Assembly (NCBI RefSeq): GCF_012273895.1 | Contig: NC_052111.1 | Span: forward strand, 4,340,001 to 4,404,000 | Direction of reading: 5' to 3' | DNA from: Zerene cesonia | Taxonomy: Eukaryota > Arthropoda > Insecta > Lepidoptera > Pieridae | Length of the DNA stretch: 64,000 nt | Shown here: piece after piece, positions 51,390 through 59,759 of the stretch | Layout of the letters: every line of letters begins with the position of its first letter | Position numbering within the stretch: the stretch's first letter is position 1 | Program-made: the position numbers and the translations under genes | The notes under the pieces: generated by a model | Told to the model about the DNA's origin: nothing | The model's database searches: none | What the model saw: the letters and a program-made list of their open reading frames with translations, nothing else

Positions 51390-51425
51390 TATAAATAGTC
51401 CTAGATGATGCTTCAGTCGTCAGTT
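51390..51425 (+). promoter_or_regulatory. Core promoter: TATA box and initiator of the Mst-like gene
   Basis: TATAAATA lies at 51390-51397. Two arthropod initiator matches follow, TCAGTC (51413-51418) and TCAGTT (51420-51425). The second places the start site about 32 bases downstream of the TATA box, the expected spacing. The gene's ATG begins at 51541. Confidence 0.65.
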
Positions 51426-51540
51426 CAGAAAAATTTCCGGCGTTGCATAAACCTAAAAAGTATTAAAAAAATATCAATAACTTTATAAGTACAAAAACAC
51501 TCTTCCGCTTTAAACCTCATCTAATCTTCCAGAACCCAAA

Positions 51541-51718
51541 ATGTAAGTATTATACTGCTATATTTTCCTGAGCAAACTGTGGATCACGTTTATACGAGTA
51601 ACCAATAACTGAACATATTTTCATCAGGTGCGGACCTTGCGGTGGTTGTTGCGGCGGATGCTGCGGCCCATGCTGCCCTTGTATAACCATCTACACGTGC
51701 TGTACGAAGATTTGTTAA
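51541..51718 (+). CDS. Mst(3)CGP-like Cys-Gly-Pro protein, 30 residues
   Basis: The start codon is split by an 85-nt intron: AT at 51541-51542, donor GTAAGTAT, acceptor TTTTCATCAG, then G at 51628. The exon 51628-51718 completes MCGPCGGCCGGCCGPCCPC followed by ITIYTCCTKIC and TAA. Twelve of 30 residues are Cys, and CGP occurs twice. This composition matches the Drosophila Mst(3)CGP family (Mst84D, Mst87F, Mst98C), short male-germline proteins of the sperm tail rich in CGP triplets. A TATA box and initiator are upstream, and two AATAAA signals follow. Neither ATG-containing reading without the intron gives a protein. Identity by composition only; such low-complexity proteins can converge. Confidence 0.7.
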
Positions 51719-51813
51719 CAAACGGGCATAAGGGTGAAGCGTCGTAACCATGGTGTCATGGATTGGGGTGCTTCGACCCCTTGTGTTCAGTCTAATCGGT
51801 GCCGTTTTGTTTA

Positions 51814-51838
51814 AATAAAACTCTGAAAATACAATAAA
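51814..51838 (+). terminator. Polyadenylation signals of the Mst-like gene
   Basis: Two AATAAA hexamers (51814-51819 and 51833-51838) lie about 95 and 115 bases after the stop codon at 51716-51718. This gives a transcript of roughly 350 nt. Confidence 0.6.
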
Positions 51839-52152
51839 GTGTCTTTTTTTCCGTAAATAGCAACTAATTTCGTAATTTTTCGAACTACACGAACACAATA
51901 ACTAAACTATTATACTGTATAATATAATCATAAGCTTCGCTTGTCTAAGATTCCTAGTCTTGTTACACTGATATTGAGTACAGTAATCATAGTGAAATTT
52001 GCAATTGTCGAACAGGACAGACGTGCATAGCAAATTATGGTGATTTGTTTTGGTTGCCGACAACTCTCTAGTTCTCCAAGGAACGGACCATGTTGATCGA
52101 TTGTAGATTTCAAGTTTATATTGATTTCTCAGCATTGGCTTCGTAATAATTG

Positions 52153-52253
52153 GCTACGAAAAGACACTTCATTCACTGTTTCCTGTTTAAAGCCTAATGT
52201 CGGGGTGTTAATAACACTTCAATAGGTTACTCTTCTAAGCAGTCTTTTCGTAG
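52153..52253. repeat. Small inverted-repeat element (MITE-like)
   Basis: GCTACGAAAAGAC near 52153 is repeated as its reverse complement GTCTTTTCGTAGC near 52241-52253, enclosing about 75 bases. Terminal inverted repeats of 13 bp around a short AT-rich core suggest a tiny non-autonomous DNA element. No convincing target-site duplication is seen. Confidence 0.4.
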
Positions 52254-52360
52254 CTAGTTACAAATAGTTACGGACACAGAAAATGTTTATTCGGTACTGG
52301 TATGTTGAGCGTATGCGCCAGTGTTAAATTATTTATCTGTACATTATTGTAGAAAAATGG

Positions 52361-52560
52361 TATTTGTACATATAAAAATATGCCCATATCCTTTTCGTCA
52401 ATCCCAGTCCTTCCCCTTTATTCCTCTCGTCAATCTTTCCTTTATCCCTTTTAAGGCAATCCATTCGTATAGGCGCCTCTCCCAAGTGTTCATTGATGGT
52501 GGTAGCACTTATCTTCAGGCGACCCACCAGCTCCATTGCCGACTGTCACATAAAAAAAAT
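52361..52560 (+). repeat. Dispersed repeat, family C, copy
   Basis: It contains CTTTCCTTTATCCCTTTTAA, CCAAGTGTTCATTGATGGTG, TTATCTTCAGGCGACCCACC and an A-rich tail (52551-52559), as in the 42.96-kb copy. Overlapping open frames on both strands (52321-52584 and 52333-52536) are inside it. Confidence 0.6.
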
Positions 52561-53739
52561 CCAAATAAAAGCCTGGGTGTTTAAGGACAACCAATGAAAC
52601 CCATTTCCAGTTTTTTTTTTTTTATTTTTCTCTGATTATTATTACTCTGATTTTTAATGCCGTATTACGTATATAAAATGTACGAAAGCAATGTAGATAA
52701 CTTTTATACACAACGATTGAACATATCCTTAAGTAATATTTTATTTAGTCTCATTGCAATCGGTTCAGTCTATCAAAAGATATTTTAATTTAAAGTATTC
52801 CAGAAATAGACTTATGTGCACTTTCTCTTTCACGTACAAACAACCCCACTACCCTTTTTGTACGCTCCAGATCGTTTCACAGTTAATATTGTGTTTATAA
52901 AATACCAGCATAAATAAATAATAAATGATTTGTATCGGTATTCTCTAATAGCGCTTCTCACAAAAAAAAGTTATAAGTTCCGACATCCATGCGAACGAAG
53001 TCGCGGGCACAGCTAGATGCTAATAAAAAAAACCTATAGACCAATACTGACCTTACGAATAATGAATGCAGAAATAAAAGAATTAATCAGTTTCGCCTTA
53101 AATGAAAAACCATTCTTTTTTTTCAAATTTTATTTAAAAACTGTATCTAATACAAATTATAATGGACCTATACAGACCTAACATAGACCTATCGCTTAAG
53201 GTCATTTTAATTTAATGAAACTATCGATAGGGATCCCAAATTTGTGTAGGTGTTGTCCGAGTGTGGGGTATAAGTGACAAACAGGTTTAAAAATGGGTTT
53301 GACTCGAAATGAACATTTGCATAGATAGGGCCTTTGAAAAAGCATATCCCGTTTGAAGGGGTAAGGCATGAGGAAAGGATTGCTTCTTTTTCGGCGACTA
53401 GTTTTAAAACGTGCCGTGAAAGACTAGCTAAAACATCTGCTCCAAAATATAGTTCGTAGAACTTACCTTAAATCTAGAAAGCTTTTTAACCATAGTGTGA
53501 GCGCCTCGGGCGGTTTTCCGGTTCAGCGATTTAAACCGTTTGCAGAAAAAAATCGTAATGCAGCCTGAGCCTTAGAATGATCTTTTTACCAGTGTCGAAG
53601 ACTTTGTTCTATACTCTATATGTAAGTTCTGACATGGTCCTGACACATTTTCTTCACGGTCAATCATGTAGGTATAGCTAATTTTTAATCTAAATTACAT
53701 AAACACATGGTGTAACAATACAAATCCGAGGATAGCACC
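52561..53739. other. Intergenic DNA with repeat fragments
   Basis: A fragment with CATTGCAATCGGTTCAGTC at about 52753 and GAACGAAGTCGCGGGCACAG at about 52993 looks like pieces of a family A type element. The rest shows no gene. Confidence 0.35.
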
Positions 53740-54544
53740 ATGTTGCAACGTAAAATATTATCATCTATATTATTTTTATTTAAACATACATTTCCGAGAG
53801 CTCCATATTGTTCTGGAGGCAATGTAGGTGAAGGTGCCGGCGCTAGTGGAGGTGGTAGCAATGATACGAGCAGTTCAAAATCTGGCAGCTTTTATGATGT
53901 ATGCTTTATCTATCATATTACAATAACATACCGAAAATGATAAGAATCACTAAAGCAGCTTAAAGCAGTAAACCAATAATTTGTAATTCGATACCTATCA
54001 ATCCTGTCCATTTTTTATGAGATGAAGTTTTTAATTAATTATGATAACACTCTAATGATATATATCTCACTTAAGTAAATTCGAGTCCAACATTAAAATT
54101 TAAAATTTTCTTTATCCCACGTAAGGAGCGTAAATATGGACACAATCTACCTACCGACACTGTGAAACCTCATTTTGAAGCGCTGCCTGGCATCCCGTGT
54201 GGTATATTCAGATGTACGGGTGGAGAAGTGAGTTCAATCACGTTTGTGTTCCAATTATGTCTTCAATTTAAGCCTTCTTTCGGCTGGTGATTTGCCGGAT
54301 TTTGATTTATTATAAACGCTCATAATATCAAACTATCAGTCGATCATTCTTGTAACTCGTGAGTCTCTCTTCTAGTATTTCTTCCATAATTACTTGCTTT
54401 CAGATTCTTGGGCGAGGCGCAGACAAGTGCTGCTTATACAAAAATCCAGAATATTTCTCTTATCACCACATGACATTTTTTGATCTTCATCTATATTTAA
54501 GACCATGTCGACAACCAAGTCCTGTTTCTGGTAGAAAAAAATGA
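53740..54544 (+). CDS. Unrecognised three-exon gene, about 133 residues
   Basis: Three phase-0 exons fit together: 53740-53898 (ends SGSFYD, donor GTATGC), 54126-54227 (ERKYGHNLPTDTVKPHFEAL, PGIPCGIFRCTGGE, donor GTGAGT) and 54404-54544 (acceptor TTTCAG; ILGRGADKCCLYKNPEYFSY, then HHMTFFDLHLYLRP and ending SGRKK, TGA). The first exon's 5' part is uncertain. Its residues 1-20 are hydrophobic and AT-coded, and TTCCGAG at about 53793 could be an acceptor, so the true start may lie upstream. A Gly/Ser-rich stretch is followed by a compact region with PGIPCGIF and a CC pair. I do not recognise the family. The donor and acceptor quality and continuous phase make a real gene likely. Confidence 0.6.
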
Positions 54545-55405
54545 AAATTTTTGATTCATATTCTTTTAAATATTAAAAAAATTGTTATTATTATTACGTT
54601 TGTAGCAATTTATTGGTTTTGATATAAAATTATTATTTCATTGGAATAGTTTACTTTTAATCGCATAATAATTAGGATGAAATATTTAGCCCAATTTTGA
54701 TAAATAATGTATCAGATTATAAATAAATGCAACTTCTTTAGAAAGTTCTTTAAATTCACCTAATCTTTTCAAGAGAAGTAAAATATCCTTGGCCAGACAT
54801 ACTCTTCATAATTGATAGTTTGAAGCATCATTTCACATTACACAAAAGTAGCAATAATCATATAACAATATTTTTTGTTAAACTTTATTTGCTGTGAATG
54901 GTACCAGAAATCATTGCAAATTAAAGCGTGCTGTGGTCGCACGTCTATACACGAACGCGGTCCATAGGGAAGTGGGGCAAGACAACGTATTAAGCGCCGA
55001 GATCGTCTAATTTGAAATGTAGTGCATAGAGATATTAGTTAGTACATTGGAAACAATGTTCATTTAAGACAATGTATTAAAATAGAAATGTTTTTAAGTT
55101 TAGTTGACGCGTTTTCAGAATTGTGTAGGATTAAAATAATCCATCAATAATTTAAAAATGGTTTTATAAACTAACCGATGCCTCGTTGAGGGCAGCATGT
55201 ATGAGTAACCTGGCCATTATTTAACATTGCGGGGTGGAATTATTGTCACCAATCGATTCTATAATAATCATAAAACCGTCGACCAAAATTAATCGAATTT
55301 ACTCATGTAAATAGTTTATTATATTTATGTGACCAAAAAAACGTAACTGCCGCGGAATCACTATTGAGGAGTAACGGTCAATTGTTAACGAAATTTTCTT
55401 AATTA
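54545..55405. other. Intergenic AT-rich DNA
   Basis: No exon or element is supported between the three-exon gene and the protease pseudogene. Confidence 0.4.
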
Positions 55406-55693
55406 GTATGAACAACAAAATCAAACCAGCTGCTTAGGCTGATCTATGCCATTTACTATTTAACTGACAAGCAAAATCATAGTGTCATTTCAATAGAAGT
55501 AGCAGAGAATATGATGTGTGCTGGGAATACCAGTGGTGGCGTCGTCTTCTGTAAAGGTGACATCGGAAATTCTTTGGTTCAAAACAACGCGACGCTCTGA
55601 TTAGTATCGTATCGTATCTTGGTGTACCCGTATCTGTGGATTAGCTATACCAGTGTCATTAAAATTCCTTCTTAGATTCAAGCTAGTGCGTAA
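55406..55693 (+). pseudogene. Decayed trypsin-like exon, inverted copy of the protease homolog
   Basis: The plus strand carries a copy of the last exon of the minus-strand protease at 59760-60056. The frame from 55418 reads KSNQLL, then ISIEVAENMMCAGNTSGGV, FCKGDIGNSLVQNN. After that a frameshift leads to TRICG, and another to IQASA and TAA (55691-55693), where the intact gene ends IQNNA. An expected Trp codon is TAG. The active-site motif reads GDIGNS instead of GDSGGP, so the serine was already lost. No other exons of the gene are seen nearby. It is a fragment duplicated in inverted orientation about 4 kb from its relative. Confidence 0.8.
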
Positions 55694-56623
55694 TTGAAGT
55701 TTCATGTTGTCGTAAGTAATTTATCCAAAATCCTGTCATATAATAATTTCGGTTCTAATTTTCTACTTTTACTTACCGTGTTTAAGATTGCAAATGGTAA
55801 TGTTTTATAAGCTACATTATGCAGTACTTTACATTCAGAATGAAATTAATGGAATAACAATAAAAATCCTATATATTTATTTCCGTATAAAAATCTAAAT
55901 TAATAAATTTATAACATTGTGAATAAAAGATACCGTAAAAGGATTTAGATTAGTTTAATTTGATTTTAAGCCATTTAGATCAGAAGTCTTATCAATTTAG
56001 TTCATGTGATTGGCTATTCCGTAGGTATATTCAATAGTGTGAAATCTTGTGATAGCATAACTTGTATTGATAAATAATAATATCTATGTTTAAATAGGTG
56101 GAACACTATGTCTGAACGTGTTCTATGAATTAAGACGCAGAAGTCAAAATCAATATTTCCGTAGAAGATATTTTTTTCAAACTAATAAAATAAAAAGTAT
56201 CCGAAAGGTTTATTTCTATATTTGCCTTTAATTGTTGTTACAAACAAAAAACATCTTTTTCTTCTTTGTTAATGGCTCCACAAAAGTGATCTTTGACAAC
56301 ATGGTGTACGATAGCTTTACACTGTGGTACCTTTGCGTTTGAGTCAACAGTATTGGACAAGTGCATAATAAATACTCATATTATATTTGAGTACACGCTG
56401 AATAGGTATTCGTTTGCTTAGAAAGATTTTTCAACTACGCTCCAGATTTGTGATAAAATAAATGTAGTTTACAGTTAACACAAAATAATGTTCATATTTG
56501 GTTATTGATTATATAATATTATATTGTGGAACCTAAATAATACATAATATATTGAATCTGTAAACATACGTTTTTCAAAGTTGCAAAAATAATGAAACGG
56601 TTTATTTTCCATCATTTATTACT
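55694..56623. other. Intergenic AT-rich DNA
   Basis: Nothing supportable is seen. The 3' ends of the protease pseudogene (plus) and of the Cys/Pro gene (minus) face each other here. Confidence 0.4.
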
Positions 56624-57410
56624 TCACCAAATGGGCATACAAGGTCCGCAATAACCACAACAGACAGGGACACCGGGATGGCTGCATCGCTTTACCGAGC
56701 ACAAGGCGGGCTCAGTGCAGCAATAGCACGGACAGGGCTTACAGCGGTTCGGCCTGCAGCACGGTATCGCTACGCTGTCGCAAGATGGAGCTGGCGGCGG
56801 AATAGGAGTGGCTGGCTGGAGAAATAGTAGTTTATTAAAATTTACTGTATTGGACATTTTTTACGAGACTTGCTGTTATTGGCTTCAATATCGAAAAACG
56901 TGTTTATTTTTATTTTACTTGGTAGGATTTTTAACATTAGCCATCGTGAATAGTAATTAAAAAAGTAGCATTTTGAATTAACAAAATGTAGCTGTGCTGT
57001 AGCCACAACTTTCACCCCCTTTTTATCCTCTTGGGGGGAGAATTTATCATAATCTTATTTTAAGCGGAACCCTATATTATAGTGGCTATCTACCTGCCAA
57101 ATTTCAGCACGATCGGTCCAGTATATTCATGACTTATATTTAGAGAAGAACTACTAACAGAATTTCTTTTTACTACCTTATCACACGGTGGACATGGAGG
57201 TAAACAAGGCAAAATTGGGGGAGCCGGGCAAGGGGCTGGACACGGCCGCACTGGCGCTGGGCAAGGGGAGCACCCGCCGCCGGGGCACACTGAGCATTTT
57301 CCCAGGTCGTTACATGACGCTGCGCAAGGCTTTGTAGAGTATGGATAGCAAGCGCCGCAAGGCATTCCAGTGCATACGCATGGGTCGTAACTATAAAACG
57401 GTGCACTCAT
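56624..57410 (-). CDS. Cys/Pro-rich protein, two exons, about 141 residues
   Basis: Exon 1, 57410-57177 (78 codons), begins MSAPFYSYDPCVCTGMPCGA and passes through GKCSVCPGGGCSPC and PCPAPCPAPPILPCLPPC to CDK before donor GTAGTA. Exon 2, 56815-56624 (acceptor TTTCTCCAG), gives PATPIPPPAPSCDS, CCRPNRCKPCPCYCC, and ends CCGYCGPCMPIW, TGA. Both junctions are phase 0. Cys and Pro dominate, with no signal peptide or membrane segment. The intron contains a degraded family A type repeat (about 57000-57130). It lies head to head with the 57714 gene, about 300 bp apart, and the two proteins share CPP/PCPP-type texture. Probably an intracellular disulfide-linked or metal-binding structural protein; function unknown. 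Confidence 0.75.
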
Positions 57411-57713
57411 TTTTAGTATTTTATAAATTTATATAAAAAAATGTTTTTGTACTTATAATTTATATAAAAGCAATGATTGATTAGTGTCAAGACATGCTTT
57501 TATTTTTTTTTATTCTTCTTTTTAAAACTGGTGCTAAATAATTTCGAAAAAAGAAAATAATCTTGTCATTCTAAAAATTTATTTGCAAAAAACAAGTTAA
57601 AAAAAATTTGTTATATAAAAATTTAGTAAAATTTAAATATATACTTAAATTTAGTTAAAATTAAGCAAGTGCTGTGTTATAAATGATAACGAGGTAAAAT
57701 CGTCCAAATTATA
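57411..57713. promoter_or_regulatory. Shared divergent promoter region of two Cys/Pro-rich genes
   Basis: Only 303 bp separate the start codons at 57410 (minus) and 57714 (plus). TATAAAT at 57678-57684 could serve the plus gene, though it leaves only a very short leader. TATATAAA-type texts on the minus strand at about 57455-57467 and 57426-57434 could serve the minus gene. Everything between is AT-rich. Confidence 0.5.
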
Positions 57714-58734
57714 ATGTGCTCAATGTGTTTCTGCCCGACATGTCCACCTATATTACCCTGCGGGACGGGTCCTTGTACATTTTCTTGTCCACCACCAGCG
57801 CCTTGCTGCCAAGCTTGCTGCCCTCCTCCTGTACCCTGCACCCCATGTCCACCCTGTATTTGTAAACCAAACTTTAGACCACCACCGGCTCCTGTTTTGC
57901 CTGATTATGTACCACCTATCGTTCCTATATTTCCTTGTTGCAAGCCCCGCAGAGCGCCACCTTGCGACCCACCTCCATATCCTCCACCAAAGCCTGTGTG
58001 TTGTCCACCGGTTTTGCCATGTTGCCCTCCCCCAGAACCCTGTGATCCCCCACCAGTAAGTATAACAAACTTCTGTATTTCTAAGTATAAATTAGTCAAC
58101 ACACTTGTTGAAAAATCTTTCACGTTTGTTGGTGCACATGTAAATTGTATTTAATTTTTATAGTAATAATTATATAGTTATAATTATAAGTTAATTTATC
58201 AAAAGAAAGGAACAGTGATTGATTATTAATTATTTTTATTCCCTTTAACGGTAACCCAGATGAAAATACTTATTTTAAATTTTATGCAAGTTTATATCTC
58301 ATTTGCATTTCAGGTCTGTCCATGCGTTGAACCCATAAATTGCTATCAGCCAGTATTGCCTTGCTGTAACCCTCAATGTCCACCACCAATTCTTCCCAAA
58401 CAACGTCCTATATGTCCAAGAGCACCACCACCACCGTACCCTTGCTTACCTGTGTGCCGAAGCTGCTGCCCAGATTGTGAACTAGACCCAGTTACACGAC
58501 GCAGACCATTGATTGTTCACGACAGTGTTTTCGCCACTAGACCCTCAGCTTTTCCCAAGGATTGCTTCAATAGGCGCAATCAAAATGTCCGCTATACAGT
58601 TTGCAATTATTTTAAACAGGTACGTTGCATTAAAAATATTCGTTGTTTTATACAATAATGTTTTGTTAATAATAATTTACTTTCAGAGTCCTACACCCAA
58701 TCCATGTTACCATGTTCCTGTTCCATTGAGGTAG
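57714..58734 (+). CDS. Cys/Pro-rich protein, three exons, about 231 residues
   Basis: Exon 1, 57714-58055 (114 codons), begins MCSMCFCPTCPPILPCGTG and is full of CCPPP and PCPPC runs, ending PCDPPP before GTAAGTAT. Exon 2, 58314-58619 (102 codons), gives VCPCVEPINCYQPVLPCCNP, CPPPILPKQRPICPRAPPPP, a CRSCCPDCELD segment, and a more ordinary C-terminal part (VFATRPSAFPKDCFNRRNQN) before GTACGT. Exon 3, 58687-58734, ends SPTPNPCYHVPVPLR, TAG. All junctions are phase 0. No signal peptide or membrane segment is seen. Proline and cysteine arrangement resembles sperm-tail or cornified structural proteins more than secreted toxins or cuticle proteins, but this is only composition. A partial decayed copy lies at 63084. 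Confidence 0.8.
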
Positions 58735-59542
58735 CACAATGTCAGTGCAAGGAGTAATTCTTAGTGGATATTACGTTTATATGAAGATGATACATGTATT
58801 TTTTATTCAATTTAATGTGTTTGTAAACAATCTAATATTTCGTATTAAATCATTTGTTCTTATGACATTTATTTTTAACCGACTGCTACGTTCTTATACA
58901 CATTATTCTTATACACTACATTATAGCAACGTAGCGAATCGTTAAACGTCATCTAGTCAATATGTTAAGAACTAGATCAAGAACGTTTAATGCTTCCTTA
59001 GTTTCTTTTTTATGTTTATTGCCGTATCAGTGTGGCGTTAGTGTGCAATTTACTACTCGAATGCTGAACATATTGATAATATATATACAAGCACTACAAA
59101 CAAGCACTAATGAACAAGAACCTAGGGAATCTTTTTTCGAAGATATAACAAAGGGACTTTTTTAGCATATAATGCGAGTAACTGTCTAGATAAGCTTAAA
59201 ATCTATGTTGGATTGAACCCATGTCCAGATAACCTCTCGAATGTCAAATATTTGCAATAGGTCATTGAAATAAAATAGAAGAAATAGTGTAGGTGATAAT
59301 GCAATGTATTGTGGAACAACAGATGAGTTAATTTTATTTACATTTTATTACATTTACATTTACATTCACAATAGCAGAAAATATAGGCAATGAAATCACT
59401 AAGTACCTAATGAAATTACCACCAACAAACAACCTTCAAGAATTGTAATTTTATGCTTTACAACATAACTCATTCCATTCATTGTAATGAATTTTAGTTT
59501 AATTAGAAATGATAACATTTATTGGATTAGATAATATATAAC
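58735..59542. other. 3' flank of the Cys/Pro gene
   Basis: AT-rich DNA. About 59036-59140 is also present in the decayed duplicate (about 63850-63910). Short open frames here have no support. Confidence 0.4.
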
Positions 59543-59590
59543 GGGTATAAAATATAACGAAAGCTGATATTTTCGTTATATTTTATGCCC
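59543..59590. repeat. Palindrome, 20-bp arms, 8-bp loop
   Basis: GGGTATAAAATATAACGAAA (59543-59562) is followed, after GCTGATAT, by its reverse complement at 59571-59590 with a single T/G mismatch. It lies between the convergent 3' ends of the plus Cys/Pro gene and the minus protease gene. Plus-strand RNA could form an uninterrupted stem with one G-U pair. Confidence 0.8.
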
Positions 59591-59759
59591 ACGCAAACAT
59601 TATGGTAAATTATTAAAATGTACTGTATCTATTACTTAACAGTAGCTATATATTTTGTCAACTATCATATAAAATATAAAATCTTTAAAATCCAATTAAA
59701 CCGATCTTAATCTTCATTTGAATTAAATACAATTCATATCATAAAGAGTGCTTATTATA

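Noticed and set aside
55180..55400. Search for further protease exons upstream of the pseudogene
   Set aside because: No text resembling the catalytic-Asp or GWG exon could be aligned; only the last exon is present.
58962..59165. A 67-codon plus-strand frame after the Cys/Pro gene
   Set aside because: Part of it is in the duplicated flank, where the frame is not preserved, so it is not under coding constraint.
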